Origin: Magicicada septendecula
Lineage: Eukaryota; Arthropoda; Insecta; Hemiptera; Cicadidae
Length of the DNA: 64,000 nt
Assembly: GCA_034769895.1 (NCBI GenBank)
Contig: CM068367.1
Span: forward strand, 711,474,196-711,538,195
Direction: 5' to 3'
A program made the translations under genes and the position numbers. The notes beneath the pieces were generated by a model. That model was not told the origin of the DNA. It saw only the letters and a program-made list of their open reading frames with translations, and did no database searches. Below are positions 44,072 to 55,197 of this stretch, in pieces; position 1 is the stretch's first letter; each line of letters starts with the position of its first letter.

Positions 44072-44806
44072 ACTCTGGGCCTACTGTTTTCGAATCCAAT
44101 TTAGGCATAAACACTAACATGGCCATAGAAAAATTTTAATAAAATATCAAAATATTGTTATCTAAAAGGAAAACGGATTAAACGACTGGATAAAATAATC
44201 TGTGCCATATTACATTTGCTCAGAGATAAAATTTTTGATCTGATAATTAAAATGAAAAAAGGAAAACTTGTGAAAAAATTGCAAGTATTAAGAAATCGTC
44301 ACAAAGCTAGTATGTTGTTGGATGCAGATAAAGTTTTTACAACTTTAGATGACAAGTGGCAGGTCCTGTGATCCACACAAACAGAATTTTATACTGTTAA
44401 ACGGATTAAACACTGCACATCATGTCATTTACAGTGCATACATTGTAACTCTTTCTTTCATGAATTTGTGGGTTCGTGTATGGACAGTGCCATACGAAAC
44501 AATATGTGCAAACATATTCACCTTGTTTGTAGAACACTTAACAATAGGATCCCTGAGGAAAGGGAGAATGAAGAAGATATGCTTGTTATAGATCTTCCAA
44601 AGGACGGAGATATTATGTTAGAAGAAACAGTTTTAAATGAAGTAAGTAAAAGTAAAGACACAGAAAAGAGCATATCTTCAAATAATGAAAGAATGAAACT
44701 GTTTGAACAATTTCAAGAGATTCAGAAAAACCTACAAACTGTTGAACAGTTTCAATACGCAAAAAAAACAGATGGGACACTTACTACTGACAATAAAAGC
44801 TATTAG
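42133..44806 (+). pseudogene. Edge MULE transposase relic with C-terminal part (SWIM finger)
   Basis: Longest MULE copy in the window. Fingers 1 and 2 are in one frame (7-A run), then TGA at 42367-42369. The foldback insertion follows. Finger 4 (C-x2-C-x12-H-x4-H) lies at about 42706-42775. TGG at 42941-42943 encodes the Trp that is TGA in array units. The core is open 43075-43992 with IDRTHG, a second Asp (FMSAMED, the Met-Ser-Asp of other units changed to Ala) and CAWH. One A is lost before TGCTCC (about 43971), which ends the frame. Beyond 44071 it reads, with frameshifts, an NTNMAIE motif whose Glu (44128-44130) is the likely third catalytic residue, a basic helical stretch, and a SWIM-like finger (44474-44535) in which the first Cys is Gly and CKHIH is kept. 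A TAG at 44804-44806 is in frame with downstream homologous sequence. Confidence 0.75.
42465..42689. mobile_element. 225-bp foldback insertion with 11-bp target-site duplication
   Basis: The 11-mer ACGATCTTTCA flanks the insertion (42454-42464 and 42690-42700). It occurs once at the same place in the other units, which proves the insertion. The insert is a near-perfect hairpin: arms of about 86 nt (from CACTTATCTAAAA) with one visible mismatch, a loop of about 20 nt near 42549-42570, and then a 36-bp non-palindromic tail. On the minus strand the loop side reads CTGAAGA, then GCTGAAACGCG, which resembles hammerhead-ribozyme cores of Penelope-like elements. The 11-bp TSD would also suit a MULE-type MITE. 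The class is unresolved. Confidence 0.85.
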
Positions 44807-45569
44807 TCAGTTACTGACAAGTCAGCTGCTGAAAGGAGCTTAATTTTCAGTCAGATTATCCATTTTATTTTGTAGTACAGTCTAATTCAAACAACCTACT
44901 CATCAACTTATCTGTCTTCTCACCCACCTACACAAACTATCCACCCACTCATCTATCCAAATTTTAGCCTATAGCTTTACTTAGGATATCTATCCACCTA
45001 CTCTCCTATTCAGATATACACTCACATACCTGTTTATCTAATCATCTACTCATGTAGCCTACTTACTGAATTATTTATCTATCTATCCATCTACCCATCC
45101 TTTAATTGCTAGTCAGTACTGATTTTGTCTGTGTTTACATTAGATTTATAATTATTAAGTTCACTGAAATAATTCTAAAATCTTATCGTATGTATTTTTT
45201 CCAAATTGTTCTTATAGCAATAGATTAAAATAAATAAATAAATTTCTCTTAACACCAGCCACAAAGTTAAATCTGGGCATAAAGATAAATATGTTTTTGA
45301 CTGTATTTTTACTGTGTCAGTTTTTGCTTAACAAATTTTGAAAACTTTTTTACTAATTTTATTAATTACAAAAAAAAACAGTTAAGTAGGTATCATTAAT
45401 TGAACTCTTGTTACCTAAAGTAATTCCACACTTACCAGTCGACAAATTCAATACAATTAGTTTTGAGTGTACTACAAGCGGGACATGTTTACTTTAAACT
45501 ACGCAACGAAAACTACATGTAGTTAGATTTTTTTTCTTGTAGTGTTTGATAAGTTTTTTTGCATTGCAG
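44807..45569 (+). other. Possible last intron of the edge MULE plus degenerate tetranucleotide repeat
   Basis: Homology with the inverted MULE tail continues to GAAAGGAGCTT (about 44842) and then stops. From about 44885 to 45110 the sequence is a degenerate CTAT/CATC/CCAC-type tetranucleotide repeat. The rest is AT-rich without features. It ends in a pyrimidine-rich acceptor, TTTTTTTGCATTGCAG (45554-45569). Confidence 0.4.
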
Positions 45570-45713
45570 GTCACCGAAAATATTGGAAATAACACCAATA
45601 TACAAAAACAGAGACAGTTCAAAGCAAAAAACAAACGTCAAAGACAGGACACTAACTCCAAGGAGCAAATCCAGGCAATTGCTTTGGATTTGCTTCTTAA
45701 CAATAAAAATTAA
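45570..45713 (+). pseudogene. Candidate terminal exon of the MULE gene (47 codons)
   Basis: Immediately after a strong acceptor-like AG (45569), a frame reads 47 residues, beginning VTENIGNN and rich in Gln, Lys and Arg, to a TAA at 45711-45713. It lies downstream and in the same orientation as the edge MULE. The inverted tail copy ends its homology at GAGCTTACAG followed by GTATAT, a donor-like junction after ...SAAERSLQ in phase 0, which would join cleanly to this exon. On the plus copy the donor is not preserved. A basic C-terminus would suit this family. This is inference from splice signals and phase only. Confidence 0.35.
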
Positions 45714-45774
45714 TTATAAATATATCAGGACTCGGAACACTAATTTTTATAAAATTATATATACCTGTAAGCTC

Positions 45775-46441
45775 CTTTCAGCAGCTGACTTCATCACTTT
45801 CAGTGTCATTAAAAGATGTATGATCTGTTTTTTGCGTAGTCAAACTTTTCTACAGTTTCTATGTTTTCCTGAATTTCTGTAAATTCTGCAGACAGGTCAA
45901 GATTCATTTTTTCTATTTTTGAAGATATGCTCTTTTCTGTTTCTTTAGTTGTACTTATTTCATTTAAAATTTCTTCTAATATGACTCCGTCATTCGGAAT
46001 ATCTATAACGAGTGTATCTTTATTCTCCCTTTCCTCAGGGATCCTATTGTTAAATGTTCTTTAAACAAGGTGAATATGTTTGCACATATTGTTTCGTATG
46101 GCACTGTCCATACACGAACACACAAACTCATGAAAGCAAGAGTTACGGTGTATGCACTGTAAATGACATGATGTGTAGTGTTTAATCCGTTTAACAAATG
46201 TAATATGGCACAGATTGTTTTATCCAGTCGTTTAATCCGTTTTCCTTTTAGATAACAATATTTTAATATTTTATTAAAATTTTCTATTGACATGTTAGTG
46301 TTTATGCCTAAATGAATCCGATAACAGTAGGCCCATGATCTGTATTGTTCTTATTAATATAGTGTTTTATAAAATATTCATAAAATGAATGTGTTTCTTC
46401 ATCATTAAACAGTATTTTTAAAACTTCATGGAGCACTTATA
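45775..46441 (-). pseudogene. Inverted MULE transposase tail (second copy, SWIM finger intact)
   Basis: Reverse complement of the C-terminal part of the edge MULE, independently diverged. Reading leftward from 46441: the helical region, an NTNMSIENFN motif with the likely catalytic Glu codon at 46282-46284, KGKRIKRLDK, then a deletion of about 180 bp relative to the plus copy. A complete SWIM pattern follows (Cys-Ser-Cys at 46112-46120, then CKHIH from 46084), where the plus copy has lost a Cys. Homology ends at a donor-like GAGCTTACAG/GTATAT (about 45775). It is frameshifted and has no transposase core. Confidence 0.75.
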
Positions 46442-46665
46442 AAAAATTAGTGTTTCTAGTTAGTAGTGATACCGTATATTTATAATCAGTGGACAACAAA
46501 ATCCAGGAATTCATATTACATTAAGGTACTACATGAAAATTAAAATTTTTATTATTAAATAGAATAATATAGGCCTAATAAATGTTAAAATATGATTACG
46601 TTAAGGTAATATTTATTGTTACGAAAAATCGTTACAAGAAAAATCGCTGCATGTGCCAACCAAAT

Positions 46666-49600
46666 AAATTTCTTATAAAACCGCCAATATCTCGAAAACG
46701 AAAAAGCCGATTTTATTGAAACAAAATCAAAATAAAATTTGGAATTTTCTATTATTTTCACTTGCTGACAGCATATAGCTATCTCTCATAAAACGAAAGT
46801 TTGTCGCATGCATTAAAAAAGAAACTTCATGACGTGGAACCATCTGAAGACTCTGTTTTTGAAAATTGTTAAAACTATCGGTTAAAATTTATGCCTAAAA
46901 CCATCCTCAAACTTCAAGGAACACAGTGGTGAAAGAATTTTTAAAATCAGATCAGCTGTTACTGAAGTTATGGCAGGTAATGAAACACATTCGCATTCTC
47001 TCGCGCTCTCCGCGCTACCATATATATTCGTACTCTGACTGTGCTCTGCCCCACCATGCCGCCAGATTTCAGGCTCCACAAACGCTATGGCTCATACACA
47101 GACGCAAGTCAGCTGACTGCGATGATCTAACTTGTGTCTGTGTATGAGCCATAGGTTTTGCGGAGCCTGTAATCTGGCGGCATGGTGCAGCGATGTCCGA
47201 GACTTGACAGCGTGAAGCCACTCGGGCAACTTCGGCTACCTTCGTTCTCATCTATGCCCGCCTATATTCTGTTGTCAGATGCGAGTTAGGTAAACGTTTG
47301 GTTAAAGTTTGTGTATTTATTTTAGCACAATAATTTTATTAAGTTCACGGCTTCAAATACGTAAACTCAAGAGTAAATTTTTCATGTATTTAAGTGTCTG
47401 TATGTATTCGTGTCTAACCTACCTATACATGTCCTGTAAGCATTTCGATGTTTCATTTTAAAGTTTTGTCATTTTATTTTTAGTGTAACAGTTTTTATTA
47501 GGTGCATGCGCTGTAAGTGTTCAATGTGATGTTCGTGCAAGATTTCAAAGGAGTCTTGTCAATTTAAGGGGGCGTGGGAACCGTATATGTTAAAATGCCA
47601 TTTTCTCAGCATCTATTTTGTGCTACAGACTTGAAATTTGTACAGGTTAATCATCACACTTTCAGATTGTTATGGCACTAGAATAATAAATTTATAATTT
47701 TCTAAATTTTTTATATTTTTTAAATAAAAACCTTGGTCTTTTCAAGAAAGTGTCAACAAACAACTATCATAGTGTTCACGAGCCCGCCAATTCCCCCACC
47801 AACGTTCCTGCCAGTCCCTTCTCCTACAGTAGCGGTGTGGGGGAGGAGTGATGGCCACACCACTACACACATACATTTGACACACGCACGCACCACCACG
47901 CACGCACGCGCACCTTCTATTCTGCGGCGCACAAGTGCTTTTAATTCTTTTTGTTTTGTTTCGTGATTACCATACCACTGCTACTATAACACATTTTTCG
48001 TTTCTGTTTGGAGTCTACGATTCTACCTTTACGCTGTGCAGTTACTGTTTTATTTTTCAAAGGTACTCTTTCGTTAGTTATTTACATTCGTTTCTTCTTA
48101 CATATGTTTACATAAGCTCACTCTTTCATACGTTTATTTTGTGTCGCCTGAAATGAGGAAATTGCGGATCGTTTTTTTTCAAAACAAAGGATTAATTCAC
48201 AATCCTAGATTATGTAATTAATGTAATATAAATAATCATGAAAATAAACTAAATAACCCTCCTAATAAAAATTAAAAAAAAAGAAACAAAATAAAAAGAA
48301 ATGAAGGCGTACGTGCGTTTAATAAAATATAAATAAAAAATTTTAAAAAACAAAAACCTGAAACAAAATAAAAAGAATAGAATTGAAGCATGTGTGCATG
48401 TGGATTTAAAGGCATGTGCGCGTGCGTGCGTCATATGTATGTGTGTAATGTATGCTAATCACTCCTGCTTCACACTGCTACTGTAGGAGAAGGGTCTGGC
48501 GGACGTGTTGGTGGGGGAGCTTGGCGGGCTCGTGATTTTTTGTTGACACTTTCTTGAAAAGACCCAAAACCTTTTTTATTTCGGTCAGTTTTTAAAACAT
48601 TTTTATAATTCTAGTAGACAAATATTATTAGTAGAATAACTGTACAAATTTTAACTTCCTATGTTATAAAGGTAATTATATAATTCTCGAAGATAAATAA
48701 TAAACACAATTGAGAATAAATTCATATCGTACCATTTCTTACATTTATTATCCTGAATTGTATATTTTGTTTCAGCGTTTATCACTCCAGAAACAAAAAT
48801 AATTGATTAAATAGACTCCAGATAAATACGGAACCAACATGCGAAGTTAGTGCACAGGTAAAGAGGAGTTTTACCACAACTGATTACAGCAATATATATC
48901 AAAACCAACATTGTGTGTACAACAAACTGAACTTAAAAACTGGCAAAACAGTATAAAATAAGTTTTCTTAATAAACGTATATTTTATATACTAATGCGAC
49001 AATGTAGTCAAAAGGTTCATATTTATCTGGAGAGCCAGTGAAATTGTGTTTGTTTCTGGAGGAAACAAAGGTTAAAACAAAAACTACAATTCAGGGTAAT
49101 AAATGGAGTACAACGATATGGTTAAATTAATTCTATATTATGTTTTAATATTTAACTGTGACCACAATCAATATTCATTTTAATATTCAATTCATCCGCT
49201 ATGCACACAGGAAAACCCCGATTTGGATAAAAATACGTGGATTTCATTATACACGTAAGTGTGGAGTGTGGGTTGACGAGAGAGTAGACAATAGCGGCGG
49301 ACGAACAGTAACCAAGTTGCCCGATTGTGGCTTCACGCTGTCAGTCTGCAGACTCAAGTATGACCGAGCCTGACCAAGCCGCATGTTGGGGCGGACAGCT
49401 CGAGAGAATGCGAATGTGTTTCATTGCTCGACATAACTTCAGTAACAGCTGATCTGATTTTTAAAATTCTTTCACCACCGTGTTCCTTGAAGTTTGAAGA
49501 TGGATTTAGGCATAAATTTTAACCGATGGTTTTAACAATTTTCAGAAACAGTCTTCAGACTGTTCCACGTCATGAAAAGTTTCTTTTTTAATTTTCATGT

Positions 49601-49759
49601 AGTGAAATTTTCGGCATGCGACAAACTTTCGTTTTATGAGAGATAGCTATATGGTGTCAGCAAGTGAAAATTATAGAAAATTCCAAATTTTATTTTGCTT
49701 TTGCTTCAATAAAAACGGCTTTTTCGTTTTCGAGATATTGGCGGTTTTATAAGAAATTT
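46666..49759. repeat. ~3.1-kb diverged palindrome (foldback structure)
   Basis: The sequence from 46666 (AAATTTCTTATAAAACCGCC) is matched in inverted orientation ending at 49759. Outer arms correspond clearly from 46666 to about 47250 and from about 49270 to 49759. Inner stretches also pair: 47723-47855 with 48455-48580, and the GT/CA-rich and ATTCTTTTTGTTTTG stretches near 47880-47960 with 48370-48430. This puts the centre near 48.2 kb, with arms of about 1.5 kb. No open reading frame of note. The arms differ by many substitutions and indels, so the structure is old. Confidence 0.75.
47052..47187. repeat. 136-bp hairpin inside the palindrome's left arm
   Basis: A 57-bp arm (47052-47108, CACCATGCCGCCAGATTTC...) is repeated inverted at 47131-47187 with a few mismatches and a 22-bp loop. 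The right arm of the large palindrome has only a degenerate, shortened counterpart. Confidence 0.8.
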
Positions 49760-49930
49760 GGGTCTTTCACTGTTTCCTGCGGCCAAAGATAACTTCCATC
49801 TCCACGTTTGTATTTTCTTTCCGTGTTCGATGTGTACTAGAACTGTTTTCTTCACAAGTAACTAATGCCAGTTTATGGAGGTTATGTAGACAATGTAACT
49901 TAAATAAAATTTACTTTGTTAGTGTACAAT

Positions 49931-50720
49931 AAAAGGGTGTATTTACTGGAAGTACAGAAATAATTTTCCATTTATCGCACATAATTACGGTACACAGACA
50001 ATTTTTGGAGGTTGTGTCTACGTTTAACAATGCAACTTAACCTTTTAGATTTTTAAAATTAATTAGATTTAACAAAAATTTCCTTTGTTAGTGTACATTA
50101 AATTATTGTATGCATACAAGGCTGCTGTACATAACATTAAAGGCTGTATTTATTCGAAGTACCGGAATTAAAACCTAGTTCCAATTTAGAACGTAGACCT
50201 ATAACCTATTTGCATATTTTATTGGGGTTTATTGGCACATATTTTATTAAAAGGGTGTATTTATTGGAAGTACAGAAATTATTTTCCATTTATCGCACAT
50301 AATTACGGTACACAGACGATTTTTGGAGGTTGTGTCTACGTTTAACAATGCAACTTAACCTTTTAGATTTTTAAAATTAATTAGATTTAACAAAAATTTC
50401 CTTTGTTAGTGTACATTCAAAGGCTGTATTTATTGTATGGATAAAAGGCTGTATATACATTAAAGGCTGTATTTATTCGAATTAAAACCTATCGGTACTT
50501 CCAATTTAGAACGTATAACCTAGTAGGCTACGTTATTCGTACATACAGTATTTTATTGGAGTTTATTGGTACATATTTTATTAAAAGGGTGTATTTATTG
50601 GAAGTACAGAAATTAGTTTCCATTTATCGCACATAATTACGGTACAGAGACGATTTTGGGAGGTTGTGTCTACGTTTAATTATCTAACTTAACCTTTTAG
50701 ATTTTTAAAATTAATTAGAC
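49931..50720 (+). repeat. Three direct repeats of ~318-334 bp
   Basis: Units start at 49931, 50249 and 50583 with AAAAGGGTGTATTTA(C/T)TGG and share ATTATCGCACATAATTACGG-type and GGTTGTGTCTACGTTTAA segments. The third copy ends at about 50720. Fragments of the same family (GTATTTATTCGAAGTACCGG) recur at 53208-53270 and, inverted, at about 63047-63085. Non-coding. Confidence 0.85.
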
Positions 50721-51009
50721 TTGTAGGGGTGTGTGCATGGCAGAACTACTTGTGCACCCACTTTATAATCATATTTTTGGTAACACTGAGAACTTTAAGC
50801 CTTCTTTTATGCTTAAACAAATTATATATACACTTAATTATAGAAAAGCAAAAAGCAAATATGTAATTCAAAAGACTAATTTGCTCTAATAAACACATGC
50901 TGAAGTTAAAAACAAAAGAGTTTTTACTTGCCTAACTAATCATTAGTTACTAATGTGACAGTTGGAGCTGCTTTTTCTGCAAAAGCTGGGGTATGTTGGA
51001 TTCAAGAGT
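50721..51009. other. Unassigned AT-rich stretch
   Basis: No coding potential or repeat recognised. It may be non-coding 3' sequence of the adjacent hAT fragment. Confidence 0.3.
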
Positions 51010-51425
51010 GGTTAAATTAAGTCATAAATCTGAGTGTGCGTCAAGTCTATTTGTGTGCTTGCTTTTCACTTGAGATGAAAATCCCATTTCACTCAAGAAT
51101 GAGGTGGTGAATGGGATGAGCAACTCCGAAAGTTCAGGATATTCATCTCTTAAAGATATCCAGAACTTTGTTAAGTCAGAATCTAAAAGTTTATGGATTT
51201 TGTTGTCCATGACATGTCTCATGTTATCACTAACTATACAAAATAATTTACTAAAAATTTAGTTTTAATCCCAGCATCACAGATGATATCACACAATTGC
51301 TCATTTAGTTTTACTGACAACAAGTTAGAACTTTCAAAATACAAGAATGGGTCTTGAATCCAATTGAATTCACTGTATCCCTCTGGGAAGCAACTTTCAA
51401 TCTGGTTATAGAGAGTTAAACATCA
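51010..51425 (-). pseudogene. hAT transposase C-terminal fragment (ZBED5/SCAND3-like)
   Basis: On the minus strand, 51425 to about 51290 reads a segment with PEGYSEFNWIQDPF and an L...LNEQLCDI pattern. After in-frame stops, 51222-51022 reads FWISLRDEYPELSELLIPF followed by SEMGFSS. These are hallmarks of the hAT C-terminal dimerisation domain in the ZBED5/SCAND3-like group. A hAT-like terminal motif (minus strand CAGCATTTCTTAACC, 51635-51649) lies about 210 bp upstream, suggesting an internally deleted element. The opposite terminus was not found. Confidence 0.7.
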
Positions 51426-51649
51426 GAGCTGGTAAAAAACAATGGTAGAGCATGAATAACAAAAATGTACAGTTTAGACTATGTACAAAACAGGTTGAAT
51501 TTAAATTGTTAAAATGATATATCTTAGTTATTTACATGTAGTAGCTTTTTAAGACACAGTAAATAAATTTCCGAACCTGACTTTGCAACCCACCAAATGC
51601 CCTCTCGGGACCCTGCAGTGGCTCATGCCCAATAGGTTAAGAAATGCTG

Positions 51650-53207
51650 AACTAAAGGCATGTTTGTGGAGTGAAACATAAAAGATAACCCAGACTTCTA
51701 AAATGCTCTTAGTGAAATGGGATTTTCAGGAGTAACAACACACTATTTGGTTAACAAGCACATTTTACTAATATTCTAATACCAAGTCAATTAGATAGCT
51801 TAAATGTGTAGTACTCTATGTGATGCTGATCACATACTGTTAATCAGCAGCACTGCAGAATATTCTAGAGCCACACTCTTGGCATTCATCTGGAACTTTA
51901 TCACATTAGCCTGATAATTAGGATGTTGCCACCAGCTGAGTTTTAGAAAGTTGGTGTAGTAGGTTGTGCATTCATATAGGATGATATTAGACAGCAGTTT
52001 TTAATAAAAGTGACAAATGATCAATTGTTTACTTGTGTTGTAAACTACTGTGATTTTTTTTATTACTGTTTGTAGGCTATACAGTGTGTCCTGGATAATT
52101 ATATAAAGAGAACTGTTGTAATATAAGTGTGTTTGTTTTAGCAATTGAGTGTATCTGGTATTCAGTAATTCATTCCACTGTTTTAAGTTCATAATTCTTG
52201 TCACTGGTTGTAAGAATATTATTCTCATTAATTTTCCAATTCTATGAAGTCTTCAGTAGTTTTACCACGATGAGACTCAACTTTATCACTGAAGATGCCA
52301 CATCACTGAATGAGCAAAACTTTTCTTTAATAATCTCAACAAAGCATGGTTATAAGCTGAAAAAAAGTTTTAGTATTAAAAGTTTTGATCACGCAAATCT
52401 ATAAGGGATACTAAAAAGAAATGACATAATAATTGTATTGGACATAAAGTTATGTCCACAAAACAGATTTTGTTTGAAATAAATAAAACACAATTTGACA
52501 CAAATATTAATTTTATGAATACTTGTTTGGCACATATTACAGAAGGTTACACCATTAAATGAGTTTGCCTAAGTATAAAATTCTTGTCAGATGAAAAACG
52601 TGTACAGTCAGAATACTATTTGTTATGTACAATACAAATGATTCACTATGGGTAGCAGTGACACATAAACACTAGACATTGACACTGAATTGTACTTGTT
52701 TTGAATGATTCATTGTGTCCTACCTGACCAGAGTACAGGTATTAACCAAGAGATGTTTAGTATACTGCTGTGTAACTGCTACAATGATGAATTATAAGTA
52801 GTACTTTTTGTTTTGGTCATCAACCTTGAAAAGGATAATAGAAACTTTGTATACCATGCTTCCAGCAGTTTTACATGATACATTCCTAGCACAAATAAGA
52901 AAAGTTTAAATCTGCTGATGATCTAAAGGAGTGATAGTTATTTGCAGACTGACAGGGTTATAAAATAATTCTGAAAGAATTGTTGCTTTTACAATACCAT
53001 CCTTTATCAAGTGGCTACTCAAATCTGCCAGCTTTTCACAGAAACTGAAGTTTGATTATTAGATCCATCATGATGACCTACTGATGCTCCAAACATTTCA
53101 AGGTTTCTCCTAGCCTTAAAAAACTGGACTGGCCTCATTGAACGTGTATTAAACAATAATACTATTTGATGCAAATAATAAAAATATCCGTGTGTAGAAT
53201 TATAAAG
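51650..53207. other. Unassigned AT-rich interval
   Basis: Both strands show only short open frames with no recognisable motif. No tRNA, microsatellite or clear repeat seen. Confidence 0.4.
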
Positions 53208-53270
53208 GTTGTATTTATTCGAAGTACCGGAATTTACTTCCAATTTATAACCTAGTACAATCTAACGTAT
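53208..53270 (+). repeat. Dispersed fragment of the 49.9-50.7 kb repeat family
   Basis: TTGTATTTATTCGAAGTACC, then CTTCCAATTTATAACCTAG, match segments at about 50145-50215 and 50460-50520. Confidence 0.6.
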
Positions 53271-53945
53271 AACCAAACAAGTACATTAAAATCTGGGTAC
53301 CCTAAAATCTTTTTTCAATTTCAAGAGGAGTGTCAGTTTTTTAGTTTCAAAGGATAAAGAAAACACTTGTTTACAATTACTTCTAAGATGTCAAGGGTAA
53401 TTGTAAATTGGGGTACCCGTAAATTGAATTTTAGAGCTGTATTTATTATTTATATTTAAACAATTTTTTGTACGCAACATAATAACAAAAGGTTGAAATA
53501 TTTGCAGTTATTTCAATTTTAAAATGTATACACAATTTTTAATCAATCAAAATGTTTCAATCCATTTTCCGTTTACAATTACCCCACCTTACCGCAAATG
53601 TATGGTGTGTCGCTATCTTCAGTTAGCACTTTTAATTTTAATTGCTATGAAAATAAATTGAAATAACATGTATGAAAAAGAAACGTTTATTTTAGTAGAC
53701 TTTAAAAGACTTAATACAGGGAGTCTTTAAATTTGTTTTAAAGTTTTTTCCTAAAGCTCTTTAATTTTGCTTAGAATAGCCAAAGACACCACGTGGTCTT
53801 TTATTTTACATTACACTTTACAGCACGCGGTAAAATTGTGTTGTTACGATGGCTGACGCGCGAATAGGTATGACGCTTGTTCGCTTGTTTCATTACATTT
53901 TTAATCAGTGTTGTGTTGTGAGTTTGACATTCATTTAATTAAAAA
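53271..53945. other. 5' flank of the Merlin-like element; no gene seen
   Basis: AT-rich. The last ~80 bp before the ATG (TTTCATTACATTTTTAATCA, then GTGTTGTGTTGT) is shared with the inverted Merlin copy, so the element's 5' non-coding part begins upstream of 53880. I could not define terminal inverted repeats or a target duplication. Confidence 0.4.
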
Positions 53946-54827
53946 ATGATTAGCTACGATGAACTGTTGAGTGTTATTGGTACAGAAGAGGATGCAATTT
54001 CTTTTCTTCAAGAAAAAGGTTTGATTCACAATCCTCGTCGATGTGAACAAGGACACGACATGGTATTAGCTCTTGGGCAGCAACAGCGTTGGTGCTGTAA
54101 TAAGAGGACTTGCCGTGAGTATAAAGTAGTTCGCAAGGGCACATTTTTAGAGGGGTCCAAATTACCGCTGAGAACAATAATAAAATTTATTTATTTGTGG
54201 TGTGAAGGCCAAAGTAGTGTGAAAAACAGTAAAAAACAACTGGAAATCGGCGTCAACACACACACAGACTGAACGGCTTACTTAAGATATATCTGTACCG
54301 TAGACATCATGAGAAACCCAAAGAAAATTGGAGGGCCGAATTTAACAGTTGAAATTGACGAAAGTGTGTTTGCCAAGAGGAAAAATAATGTTGGCCGAGT
54401 GTATCCACAACAGTGGGTGTTCGGTGGATACTGCCGAGAAACAAAGGAATGCTTTCTGTGTAGTGTGGAAGATAGATCAGCCGCTACCCTCCTACCTCTC
54501 ATAGTTGCAAGTATTGAACCAGGGTCTACTATAATGTCAGATGAGTGGCGTTCGTACCGTCAAATTGTTAATTTGCCACAACAGTACAGTCATTTAACTG
54601 TAAACCATAGTTATAACTTTGTGGATCCTGAAACTGGAGCTCATACTCAAGGCGTAGAAAGCATGTGGCGGTCCTGTAAACGGCGAAACATGATTGAATG
54701 TGGTACGAGAAGGGAACGCTTAGATTCCTATTTAAGTGAGTTCATGTGGCGAACAAGAAATAGAAATGAGGATTTGTTCCAGAAAATGCTGGAAACCATC
54801 AACAAATATGAGCCCCCTTCTTACTAA
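53946..54827 (+). pseudogene. Merlin/ISXO2-type DDE transposase, one in-frame stop
   Basis: A 294-codon frame from ATG to TAA, interrupted only by TGA at codon 109 (54270-54272). N-terminal third: a Cys/His-rich putative zinc-binding part (CEQGHD...WCCNKRTC) followed by the helical FLEGSKLPL segment seen in IS1595/ISXO2 proteins. Catalytic DDE triad by family pattern: Asp138 in VEIDES, Asp199 in MSDEW, Glu238 in GVESMW (spacings 60 and 38). [15 protein letters not shown] is a family signature. It is about the expected length for Merlin. The inverted copy at 58.4-59.2 kb has TGG at the broken codon, so the TGA is a secondary mutation. No other lesion seen. Confidence 0.88.
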
Positions 54828-55036
54828 AAACAAATATGATTTTGGTAAGTATTATAAATTTTGGTAAGTATGTTCTATTTAGAATACGTTTTCATAATGA
54901 TATTGACTTTGAAATCACTTGCTTAGTTTAATTATTCATTGCTCAAGCTTAATCCAATACCATTTTCAAGGATTTTAAGTATTCTGTAAAAGTATTTTGT
55001 TTCCTTATTGAACACAGTACATGACACATTAAAAGT
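54828..55036. other. 3' flank of the Merlin-like element
   Basis: AT-rich, with a short internal duplication of TTTTGGTAAGTAT just after the stop. No further feature. Confidence 0.3.
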
Positions 55037-55197
55037 ATTCAGTACTTAAAAGTAGGTTAGGTTACATTATTTAATCTAAACAACTTCACAGCAGCTGTAA
55101 CAAAGTTAATTATAAAATAATAATCATTTTGTATATTTTCTTTTACAAGTGGATATTAAGCCAAAAAGCTGATATCATATAAAGTGTAATAATCATG
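55037..55197 (+). repeat. Dispersed direct repeat, copy 1
   Basis: Begins ATTCAGTACTTAAAAGTAGG. It is matched with a few differences by 55888-56060, and both contain AACAACTTCACAGCAGCTG. Non-coding; family unknown. Confidence 0.8.

Noticed and set aside
45559-45882. 107-residue plus-strand frame beginning at 45559
   Set aside because: It is in a different frame from the exon-like reading and runs into antisense MULE tail. Only the 45570-45713 segment in the other frame has splice and phase support.
47733-48434. Several 60-77-residue frames inside the palindrome
   Set aside because: Low-complexity, Thr/His- or Phe-rich, not conserved between the two arms.
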